DNA from: RBG-16-49-21 sp040768125
Lineage (GTDB): Bacteria; Spirochaetota; UBA4802; UBA5550
Assembly: GCA_040768125.1 (NCBI GenBank)
Contig: JAXGNG010000001.1
Coordinates: 310,001 to 374,000 of the forward strand
Direction: 5' to 3'
Length of the DNA: 64,000 nt
The notes beneath the pieces are model-generated. The model was not told the DNA's origin, made no database searches, and worked only from the letters and a program-made list of their open reading frames with translations. The position numbers and the translations under genes were made by a program. Positions 17,105 to 24,646 of this stretch are shown in pieces (the first letter of the stretch is position 1; every line of letters starts with the position of its first letter).

Positions 17105-18334
17105 ATGATGAAGATCACCGCAATAGAACTCTATCACGTTTCAGTTCCCCTCCGGCATACCTTCTGGCCCACCTGGATTCCCGGGTATCCCCAGACACAC
17201 AACAGGTTCACGCTCATCAAGATCGTGACGGACGAGGGGATCGAAGGCTACTCGGCGGGCACGGCCATGGGGCGGGAGCGCCAGGGCCTGGGGGACCTCC
17301 TGGGGGGCTACCTTCTCGGCGCCGATCCTACGGACATCGAGAGGGTGCAGTCGCTCCTGAAGCAGGCGGGATACCTGGGGTGGAGGAATTTCTGGATCGA
17401 GCCCGCGTGCTGGGACATCCTGGGAAAAAAAGAGGGCAAGCCGGTATATGAGCTCCTCGGGGGGAAGCCCCGGGCCATCGAGGTTTACTGCTCCACCGGG
17501 GAAATGCACGAACCGGAGCGTCGGGTCGACGAGCTTCTCGCGAAGAGGGAGCGGGGTTTCCGGGTGGCGAAGCTTCGCGTGAAAAACGAACTGCTCGAAG
17601 AGGACATCCGCCATGTCCGGGTGATCAGGAAGGGCCTGGGAGCGAAGATGACCCTCGGCGTTGACGCGAACCAGGGATGGCTGGTGTCCATCGTTGACAA
17701 ACCGCCGGCATGGGACCTGAAGCGCGCGAAGGAATTCGCCCGGGCGTGCCATGACAACGCTATCCAGTGGCTCGAGGAGCCCCTCGACTCGAGGGACTAC
17801 GAGGGAAATGCCGCGCTGAAGCGCGCCTCGAAGGTCAGGATATCGGGGGCGGAATTGAACTACGGCTGGGACGAGATCAAGATCATGCTCGAGAAGGACT
17901 GCTTCGACGTGTATCAGCCCGACGCAACCTTCGCGGGGGGAATCGCCCAGGTCGCCATGGTCATGGATGCCTGCAGAAAGAAGCGGCGGCTCTTCTCGCC
18001 CCACACGTGGACGAACGGCATAGGGTTTTACGTGAACTGGAACATGGTGCTTGCGGACCCGGGCAACGACATGCCCCTCGAGTATCCCCTGGAGGAGCCT
18101 TCCTGGGTTCCGGAACAGAGGGAGGGAATCATCGAGCCGATCATTCAGGAAGGGGGGGCCCTGCAGCCCTTCACCAGGCCGGGCCTCGGCTTTGAAATCG
18201 ACAGGAAACTTCTGCGGAAGTTCGGGACGCGTTTCTTCCGGTTGACCGAAACGGGATTGAAATTCAAGGTCATCAGGGAAAAAGGGCTTAAGGAGGCCCT
18301 CGCCCTCAAGAAAAAGAAGGAGTCAGGTGCCTGA
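17105..18334 (+). CDS. Mandelate racemase / muconate lactonizing enzyme family (enolase superfamily)
   Basis: The product has 409 residues. It has a capping domain, then a TIM barrel carrying the three metal ligands Asp187 (GVDANQGW), Glu224 (LEEP) and Glu250 (SGAEL). A general-base Lys156 lies in a K-L-R motif and His300 in SPHTW, pointing to the mandelate-racemase-type acid-sugar dehydratase branch rather than the muconate-type K-x-K branch. Such enzymes abstract a proton next to a carboxylate in an Mg-dependent reaction. The substrate cannot be told from sequence alone. No sugar catabolic genes flank it; the convergent neighbour is an exported protein two bases away. Confidence 0.88.
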   Translation: MMKITAIELYHVSVPLRHTFWPTWIPGYPQTHNRFTLIKIVTDEGIEGYSAGTAMGRERQGLGDLLGGYLLGADPTDIERVQSLLKQAGYLGWRNFWIEPACWDILGKKEGKPVYELLGGKPRAIEVYCSTGEMHEPERRVDELLAKRERGFRVAKLRVKNELLEEDIRHVRVIRKGLGAKMTLGVDANQGWLVSIVDKPPAWDLKRAKEFARACHDNAIQWLEEPLDSRDYEGNAALKRASKVRISGAELNYGWDEIKIMLEKDCFDVYQPDATFAGGIAQVAMVMDACRKKRRLFSPHTWTNGIGFYVNWNMVLADPGNDMPLEYPLEEPSWVPEQREGIIEPIIQEGGALQPFTRPGLGFEIDRKLLRKFGTRFFRLTETGLKFKVIREKGLKEALALKKKKESGA

Positions 18335-18336
18335 GC

Positions 18337-19029
18337 CTACCTTTTCCCGTAGGCGGCCTTCAATTCATTGAGCTTGCGCTTCTTGGCCTGTATGCCGCCG
18401 AGATAGCCGGAAATTATATCGCCGAAATCAATGTCGCCCGTCATGATTTTTTTCCGCTCGGTTTCTATGTACCCCAGGTCCGTGGTGATCCGGATGCGGC
18501 TTGCTTTTTTCGCGTGCTCCACGACGCGGTCCCAGTAAGGGAGGGCCTCCCGATAGTGTGTTTCGGCGATATCCAGGCTTTCGCTGATCTCATCCGCGTA
18601 GTCCCAGTGGTAGAACCGGATCTCCCTTTTGTCATACCGGGCGGCGATTTTCAGGTAATTCCTCATTATAAGAAGGTTGATGTGCATGAACATCAGGTTC
18701 CGATATTTGAGGTACTCCTCTTCCGTCTCGACCTTCACGAGGGCCATGGAGGGATGGCGGAACTTGCATGCCAGGGCGGTTTTCAGCCGCGCGATGTTCA
18801 TCCTGAGGGAGTTCTCGTTGTAGTATTGCTTCATCCCGTACAGTTCGTAGTAGTCCTCGAGGTAGTGGGGCACGGTCCGGTAGTGTAGACGGACGCGTGG
18901 TATGTAGTCGGAAAAGGGGACATACTTTTCCCGGTCTTTCTTTTTGCTGAAATAGTCATATTCATAATCCTCCGCGCCGAGGGGGAGGATCATGAGGAGA
19001 ATGATGAATAGCGAGGCGCATTTTTTCAT
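18337..19029 (-). CDS. Exported hypothetical protein, helical
   Basis: The product has 230 residues with a clear signal peptide (KKCASLFIILLMILPLGAED). The mature chain is charged and helical, rich in Tyr, Lys and Glu, with no cysteine cluster or repeats I recognise. It resembles long periplasmic helical proteins annotated as hypothetical in spirochaetes, but I cannot name a family. It converges with the enolase-superfamily gene (two-base gap); the J-domain gene lies 194 bases upstream on the same strand. Confidence 0.65.
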   Translation of the reverse strand: MKKCASLFIILLMILPLGAEDYEYDYFSKKKDREKYVPFSDYIPRVRLHYRTVPHYLEDYYELYGMKQYYNENSLRMNIARLKTALACKFRHPSMALVKVETEEEYLKYRNLMFMHINLLIMRNYLKIAARYDKREIRFYHWDYADEISESLDIAETHYREALPYWDRVVEHAKKASRIRITTDLGYIETERKKIMTGDIDFGDIISGYLGGIQAKKRKLNELKAAYGKR

Positions 19030-19223
19030 CGGGAACGGATCTCCGGGTCTTGGGCGACAGGGAAAAATCCCTGTAGAGATTATCGGCCCGGGGAGCGGAA
19101 TAGTTCACGGTTAAAAGGCTTCATCCGGGAACAGAAAAGGTCTTTTTTTACCGGGAAATGAAAGATCGAGCGGCTTCCGGATGTGACGCGGGATATAATA
19201 TGTGGGTCCGCTGGCTGAAGCTT

Positions 19224-20081
19224 TCAGGCCGTGTCAGTGAAGAAGAGATCGAGGTACACGAGGAGGGCCCTCGCGTATTCGAGCTTGATCCCTGTTTCAA
19301 CGGCCCAGGAGGAATTCGGGAAGACTTTCAGGTTTGCGGAAAAGGTCTTCTCTGCCCTCGCGGCGTGTGCGAGGGCGATATCCTTCCTGAAGCGCCCCCG
19401 GTTGTGGCGGTCGTAGAACAGTTCCTTTCCCGCCTGCATGAGATCCTCGTCGCCCCGCTTGTAGACGCGGTACGCCTCGACATCATACTGGTTGGCATAG
19501 GAATCGATGATATTAAGGCATTCCGAGGAGCGGTAAAAGTGGAACAGCATGCGGGTGAATACCTCGAAATGCTCCAGAAGCTCGGGGTCATCGGTCATGC
19601 CCGCAAGCCTGCGTATGCCATGGTAGGATTTTCTTAGTGAAAAGACGATTTTATTGAAGATGGCGCGGTTCGCCACCTTCTCGCGAATCGGGAGATGGTA
19701 GAGGGAGTACTGGAAATAACGGTAGAGTGAATCCTTTGCCGACTCCCGGTGACGGATGAACTGGGCCGTGAGAATTTCGGAATCGACGACGGTCTCTTTT
19801 TTACGCTCCTCCGGGGCCGGTTTCGATTTTTCCGCGACCGGCGTTTCATTTTCAGTGGCGTGCGCTTCATCCGGGCGTATTGTCTCGGTCCTGAAACGGT
19901 AACTCATGACCGCGGAATATGCCAGATTGATGCGCGTCATCGCCTCGGTGGCCCACTGGACGCGGTCAGGATTCCTGTCGGGGTGGTACTGGAGAGCCAG
20001 CTTCTTATAGGCCGCGACAATTTCTTCATCCGTGGCATCGGGGGCCACGTCCAGAAGGCGGTACTGTTGCTCGATACGCAT
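19224..20081 (-). CDS. J-domain (DnaJ-like) protein
   Basis: The N-terminal 65 residues are a J domain with the HPD motif (His33-Pro34-Asp35) preceded by AAYKKLALQY. The remaining 220 residues are helical and unlike DnaJ: there is no Gly/Phe region or zinc finger. It should recruit an Hsp70 to a specific client but is not a general DnaJ. ATG 20081 is preferred because GAGGGA lies three bases upstream and the domain begins there; an upstream in-frame extension to 20159 is hydrophobic and lacks that support. Confidence 0.85.
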   Translation of the reverse strand: MRIEQQYRLLDVAPDATDEEIVAAYKKLALQYHPDRNPDRVQWATEAMTRINLAYSAVMSYRFRTETIRPDEAHATENETPVAEKSKPAPEERKKETVVDSEILTAQFIRHRESAKDSLYRYFQYSLYHLPIREKVANRAIFNKIVFSLRKSYHGIRRLAGMTDDPELLEHFEVFTRMLFHFYRSSECLNIIDSYANQYDVEAYRVYKRGDEDLMQAGKELFYDRHNRGRFRKDIALAHAARAEKTFSANLKVFPNSSWAVETGIKLEYARALLVYLDLFFTDTA

Positions 20082-20165
20082 GGTTCCCTCGTTCTCTTTC
20101 TTGTTGCGTATTATACGAAAGACCGCGGGGGGGACAATCATTATAAGGCAACCACACATTTTTTT

Positions 20166-20185
20166 ATTAATTGATTGTAATTAAT
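20166..20185. repeat. 20-bp AT-rich palindrome upstream of the J-domain gene
   Basis: ATTAATTGATTGTAATTAAT has two perfect 7-bp arms (ATTAATT/AATTAAT) around six bases. It lies about 85 bases upstream of the J-domain start and 170 bases before the lexA promoter, in the 339-base divergent gap. A dimeric repressor or nucleoid protein could bind here. Confidence 0.45.
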
Positions 20186-20355
20186 CAGCGGGGGCTCCTC
20201 CATGTGATAGTCCGATTTCACAATATCTACTCTTTTCATTACCTGCAGGGCAGTATACATCCTGGGGGGATGTCAGGTCCGCATAAGGCAAATGGCCCGA
20301 TTCCAATATCCCGGAACCCCCGCTCTGTGAAGGACGCTTAAAATAAAAAATTGTG

Positions 20356-20387
20356 TTGACATATATACTAATGTATGCTTATAGTAT
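20356..20387 (+). promoter_or_regulatory. lexA promoter with overlapping inverted repeat (candidate SOS operator)
   Basis: TTGACA (20356-20361) and TATAGT (20380-20385) are 18 bases apart. Inside the promoter ATACTA (20365-20370) and TAGTAT (20382-20387) form an inverted repeat with an 11-base spacer, one arm covering the -10 box. A repressor dimer bound there would block the promoter, as expected for LexA autoregulation. Confidence 0.6.
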
Positions 20388-20420
20388 GTTTAGATCATGA
20401 TTCCGGCGGGGTGCGGCGCG

Positions 20421-21041
20421 ATGACAAAAAAACAGACGGTAAAACAACTTACATTGAAGCAGGAAGAAATCCTCTCATTCATCAAGGAGTCGATACGGGA
20501 AGAAGGATTTCCTCCCACGGTCAGGGAAATCGGCGAGCGTTTCAGCATCACCGTGAAGGGCGCCTACGACCATGTGAAGGCCATCGAAAAGAAAGGTTTC
20601 ATCAAGATGGAGCAGAATAAATCGAGGGCAATTGTCATTGTCCAGGACGCCGACGCGGTTCCCGTTGACGCGGTTCCCATACCGCTCCTTGGAAGGATTG
20701 CCGCGGGATCGCCGGTCCTCGCCGCTGAAAACATCGAAGAGTACCTGAGTTTTCCCCGCTCAATGTTCAGGAGCGGAGACTTCTTTGCCCTTCATGTCAA
20801 AGGGGATTCAATGATCGAAGGTGGCATACATGACGGCGATATAGCGGTAATAAAGAAACAGAATACCGCGCAGAACGGTGATATTGTCGCGGCCCTTATC
20901 GAGGATGAGGCAACGCTCAAGCGTTTCAGGGCCACGGGGGGAAAGGTTCACCTGATCCCGGAGAACCCCGCGTATAAACCTATCATCACCACAAATGTCA
21001 CCATACTCGGGATCCTGAGGGCTATTTTTCGCCGCTACTGA
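20421..21041 (+). CDS. lexA: LexA SOS repressor
   Basis: From ATG 20421 the product has 206 residues. The N-terminal winged helix (LKQEEILSFIKESIREEGFPPTVREI) and the C-terminal S24 peptidase domain are complete: self-cleavage site Ala95-Gly96 (RIAAGSPV), nucleophile Ser130 (VKGDSMIEGGI) and base Lys167 (ATLKRF). LexA represses DNA-damage genes and cleaves itself when stimulated by RecA filaments. The wing helix differs from E. coli LexA, so the operator sequence will too. ATG 20397 is an alternative start but lies almost on the predicted transcription start. Confidence 0.95.
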   Translation: MTKKQTVKQLTLKQEEILSFIKESIREEGFPPTVREIGERFSITVKGAYDHVKAIEKKGFIKMEQNKSRAIVIVQDADAVPVDAVPIPLLGRIAAGSPVLAAENIEEYLSFPRSMFRSGDFFALHVKGDSMIEGGIHDGDIAVIKKQNTAQNGDIVAALIEDEATLKRFRATGGKVHLIPENPAYKPIITTNVTILGILRAIFRRY

Positions 21042-21074
21042 CCGCAGGTCGAATTCCGGACCAGCAAACTTCTC

Positions 21075-21104
21075 TTTACAATCTCAACGGGTTAATGGTA
21101 TGGT
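21075..21104 (+). promoter_or_regulatory. Candidate promoter for the CHAT-PIN pair
   Basis: TTTACA (21075-21080) and TATGGT (21099-21104) are separated by 18 bases, in the 178-base gap after lexA. Confidence 0.35.
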
Positions 21105-21156
21105 GGAACAACCTGCCGGAACCCCGGTGGACACCGCCTGTTTGGCGCGACCGTGA

Positions 21157-21177
21157 TCGTGACGGGTATCGTCACGA
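21157..21177. repeat. 8-bp perfect stem-loop in the CHAT gene leader
   Basis: TCGTGACG (21157-21164) and CGTCACGA (21170-21177) pair around five bases, 43 bases before the start codon. It could be an operator or an mRNA hairpin. Confidence 0.45.
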
Positions 21178-21219
21178 CGCGGCCGATGGGGGGGCGGCGA
21201 TGTGTGCGGAGATGACACG

Positions 21220-24111
21220 ATGTTCAAGCAAATCCTGATCATATGCTGTATTGTATCCATGGGCGTCATCGGTGGGGCGAACCAGTGGCATGATGAGGCG
21301 GACCGTTATTGGAACGAGGCCCAGAGGCTCAAGCGGGAGCTGAACTACCGGGAGGCGATCCAGTCACTGCGACGGGCCGCCATGGCGGAAAAGAGGAACG
21401 AAAATCCGCGACCGGATGAATTAATCGCACAGTTTAGCGAGCTGGGGATCCTCTACGGGGTTGTTGGCGATTTTGAGAAATCACTTCATTATCACCGGAT
21501 GACCCTGAACGCAGCGGATAAATACCGCAAAAACGGAGAGGCGGTCCTTGCCCTCATAAACATGGGGGGGGCCTACCGGAGCATGGGACGAAGCGATGAA
21601 GCAATGGACGCCTACGCCCGTGCACTGGAAAGGGCGAAAGCAAACGGCTACCGGGACAAGGAGATGCGGGCCCTCAATGAAATGGGCGGGGCCCTTCGAG
21701 CGGCGGGTAAATACGACGATGCCATGAAACGGTATCAGGAGGCCCTCGAAGCCGCACAAGCGGAGGGCGGCAAGGTACACGCCGCGGCGATCATTAATAA
21801 TATCGGCACGCTTCATTACATCCGGGGTGACTTCGACAAGGCCCTTGAGAGCTACGGAAAGGCGCTCGATATTGACAAGTCTCGGGGCGACGAGGAGGCC
21901 CTCTCAATCGGCATGAGCAACACGGGCAACGTGTACGCGGCTATCGGGAGCTACGGGGAAGCCCTGAACTACTTCGAGAAGGCACTCGAGATCGACACCC
22001 GGCTCAAGAATGACATCAGAATTGCCGCGCGGCTCAATCGCATCGGCGATATCTATTTCCGGGTGGGTGACACGGGGAACGCCATTTCGAATTTTAACCG
22101 CTCACTGGAAATGAACAAGAGGATAGGCAATTCCATTAACGTCGCGGTCATACACGCCCATCTCGGCCGCGTGTACGAGTCCATGGGGCGGCATGAAGAG
22201 GCCCTCGATCATTACATGCGCGCGCTGGCACTCGATCGAGAGCTTGAAAAGCAGGAGCACCTGGCGGCTCGTTTTGCCGACATAGGGCTTCTCTATGAGA
22301 CGCGCGAGAGGCACGGCGAGGCGGCCGATTATCTCGCCAAGGCCCTGGGCCGCGACATAAAAATGGCGCGGAGGGAAAAAGTCGCCGAGAACCTGAGCAA
22401 TATCGGGCGCGTGATGATTTCGATGAAGCGTTTTGACGAGGCCCTCGATTATTTCCGCCGGGCCATGGAGCTGTCCCGGGAAACGGGCGACATCCTCGGA
22501 ACGGCCGATGACCTGAAGAATTGCGGCATCGTTCATTATCATCGGAAAGAGTGGCACGCGGCCGTGGACCAACTGTTAAAGGCGAAAAGCGCCCTGGAAG
22601 GCATGCGCGGCGAGATGGATCGCGAAAGGGACGAGGTCAGGGCCGATATCCACCGTTGGCTTGTCGCCGTGTATGTGATGTCGGACAGGCCTGAAAAGGC
22701 CTTCGATGCGAACGAGGAATACTGCGTGGACCGTGTTTATTCCCCGGTTGTCGCCTGGCGTCCCCCGGCGGCGCGAAAGATGAACGATCTGAGAGAGACC
22801 CTCCTCCGTCGGCTTGGAAGAGACGGCGCGGCGGTGGTCTATTCGAACGTTGCCTGGGACGACCCTCAGGTCATCTATATCGACGGCAGCTCTTCATCGG
22901 GTTACGTCATCGACAAGGCCGCCACGGTGAAGGAGGTCTATAATCGTCTTGGAAGGGAAATCGAGCGATTCATGGGAGAAAAGAAGACCGATATCATTTT
23001 TTCCGTGGGTCAGAAATCAAGGCGCGATTATTACTCCATCGAATTTGAAAAAATCATCAATTATTACCGGCACCTGGCTTCAAAAAAATACGTGACCGCC
23101 GATGAAAAGGGTTCCCTTCGCCTTCTGGGGAGGGCCCTGTATGACCTCCTGCTGGGAAAGGTCGCCGGGGGAATGGAAGAAAAAAGTGAACTGATCATTC
23201 AAACCGACGGGGTTCTTTCCACGCTGCCCTTCGAGACGCTGGTAATGCCCGATGGAAAATATCTCGTTGAAAAATTCAGTGTGTCCTACGTCCATTCTCA
23301 CGGGATCAGCGCCGCCGCGTCGCGTCGCACCCCTGGACGGGAACGCATTCCATTGTTCCTGATGGGCGGCGCCCCGCCGCCTGATACACCGGAGCCGCGA
23401 ACGGTCGAGTCTGTCCGGCATTTTGATCTCGTCAGGCGGGGCACGGTTGAGGCGATCGTCAGGGGTCGTAGTGTACGGGGAATCTACGGCTTTTTCGGGG
23501 TGGAGTCGTTTGGCGGCGCGAATGAGGGAAAGGGGGAACTCGACGCCCTGGGAGAGGCGTGGAGCGGTGCGGGTCGACTTGTCGGGAACGACCTGACCGA
23601 GGACGGCCTGGCCGCCTTATCACGAACAGGAGCACTGGCGCGCTACCGGATCATTCATATTGCCTCGAGGGCTCTCGTGGTGCCCGAGGTGCCGGTAATG
23701 AGCGCCCTTGTGGTGGCCCCGAAAGGTACCGGGAGTAAGGACGGACTTGTGAATTTCAGGGAAATCGCGTCGCTGAAAACCGATGCCGACCTTGTGATGC
23801 TGGCGAATACCAGCATCACCCCGGCGCGTTTCAGCAGGGGCGAGGGGGTATGGAGCCTCTGCGGGGCCTTCATTGACTCGGGGGCCCGGAACGTGGCGCT
23901 GTCTATCTGGCCCGTTGAGGATTCGGTGAAATCCGACTTTCTCAAAAGGGTATACCGGTACGTCATTGATACGGGAGTGCCCCTCGGCGAAGCGTTCACG
24001 AGAACGAAGCGCGAATTCATATCGCAAACGGCCGATACGGGGCAAGGCGAGACTCCCGGCGTGTATGCATCGCCCTATTTCTGGGGATCCTTCATGATGT
24101 ACGGATACTAG
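21220..24111 (+). CDS. Exported TPR protein with degenerate CHAT (caspase-like) domain
   Basis: The product has 963 residues from ATG 21220. A signal peptide (about 1-20) is followed by roughly ten to twelve TPR repeats (about 25-480; units such as GDFDKALESYGKALDIDKS), a linker and a C-terminal CHAT domain (about 650-960). The fold signatures are present (VLSTLPFETLVMPDGKYL and ALSIWPVEDSVKSDFLKRVY), but both catalytic residues look lost: the H-A-T-H-G motif reads HIASRA with Arg817, and the LSACxTG motif reads LANTSIT. It is probably a binding module, not a protease. The PIN gene follows after 12 bases. Confidence 0.82.
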   Translation: MFKQILIICCIVSMGVIGGANQWHDEADRYWNEAQRLKRELNYREAIQSLRRAAMAEKRNENPRPDELIAQFSELGILYGVVGDFEKSLHYHRMTLNAADKYRKNGEAVLALINMGGAYRSMGRSDEAMDAYARALERAKANGYRDKEMRALNEMGGALRAAGKYDDAMKRYQEALEAAQAEGGKVHAAAIINNIGTLHYIRGDFDKALESYGKALDIDKSRGDEEALSIGMSNTGNVYAAIGSYGEALNYFEKALEIDTRLKNDIRIAARLNRIGDIYFRVGDTGNAISNFNRSLEMNKRIGNSINVAVIHAHLGRVYESMGRHEEALDHYMRALALDRELEKQEHLAARFADIGLLYETRERHGEAADYLAKALGRDIKMARREKVAENLSNIGRVMISMKRFDEALDYFRRAMELSRETGDILGTADDLKNCGIVHYHRKEWHAAVDQLLKAKSALEGMRGEMDRERDEVRADIHRWLVAVYVMSDRPEKAFDANEEYCVDRVYSPVVAWRPPAARKMNDLRETLLRRLGRDGAAVVYSNVAWDDPQVIYIDGSSSSGYVIDKAATVKEVYNRLGREIERFMGEKKTDIIFSVGQKSRRDYYSIEFEKIINYYRHLASKKYVTADEKGSLRLLGRALYDLLLGKVAGGMEEKSELIIQTDGVLSTLPFETLVMPDGKYLVEKFSVSYVHSHGISAAASRRTPGRERIPLFLMGGAPPPDTPEPRTVESVRHFDLVRRGTVEAIVRGRSVRGIYGFFGVESFGGANEGKGELDALGEAWSGAGRLVGNDLTEDGLAALSRTGALARYRIIHIASRALVVPEVPVMSALVVAPKGTGSKDGLVNFREIASLKTDADLVMLANTSITPARFSRGEGVWSLCGAFIDSGARNVALSIWPVEDSVKSDFLKRVYRYVIDTGVPLGEAFTRTKREFISQTADTGQGETPGVYASPYFWGSFMMYGY

Positions 24112-24123
24112 GAGAATGAAATC

Positions 24124-24633
24124 GTGCGCAGGAACGCCCTTGTTGACTCTTCCTCAGCCATAATACTTTATAAATCGGATCTTTTCGAAAAGACGGCCTG
24201 GTTCTACCGCGTCATCATGGCCCGTTCCGTCTTCAGGGAACTGGCCATACCGGGAAGGGCGGGTGCCGAGGACTGCGAGCGGCATAGCCGGGAAGGGATA
24301 ATCGCGATAATGGACGCGTCCCCCGGGGGGACCTTCGGGGACGATGGGCGCGGCCTCGACGCCGGCGAAGGGGAAACCATTCTTCTCTATGAGGAGGGTG
24401 CCGCCGAGTTTATCGTGCTGGACGACGGGAAGGGGGTCGCGTGGTGCAGGCGGCAACGCATACCTCATATCAACGCGCTGCTTGTCCCGCGTATTCTGAA
24501 GGGGGCCGGCATTATCTCCGCCGGGGAGTGCGATGAGGGCATGAGGGCCGTAATGATGCACGGCAGGTATTCACGCAGGGTGATCGATTACGCCTATACC
24601 TGCGCGGACGGGGAGCTCGCGCGCTTCTCCTGA
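24124..24633 (+). CDS. PIN-domain-like protein (DUF3368 type)
   Basis: The product has 169 residues. LVDSSSAI at the N-terminus, a Glu in FREL, GEGETILL in the middle and FIVLDDGKG match the acidic-residue pattern of PIN ribonucleases of the DUF3368 type, which are often toxins of toxin-antitoxin pairs. The usual partner, a short UPF0175 protein just upstream, is missing; the CHAT protein is there instead. The start is GTG 24124, with GGAGA overlapping the CHAT stop codon eight bases upstream, so the two genes are probably translationally coupled. Confidence 0.7.
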   Translation: MRRNALVDSSSAIILYKSDLFEKTAWFYRVIMARSVFRELAIPGRAGAEDCERHSREGIIAIMDASPGGTFGDDGRGLDAGEGETILLYEEGAAEFIVLDDGKGVAWCRRQRIPHINALLVPRILKGAGIISAGECDEGMRAVMMHGRYSRRVIDYAYTCADGELARFS

Positions 24634-24646
24634 AAGCGGCGTCCGG

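Noticed and set aside
20257..20273. Inverted repeat ACATCC-N5-GGATGT before lexA
   Set aside because: Only six bases per arm, about 80 bases upstream of the -35; too short to claim as a site on its own.
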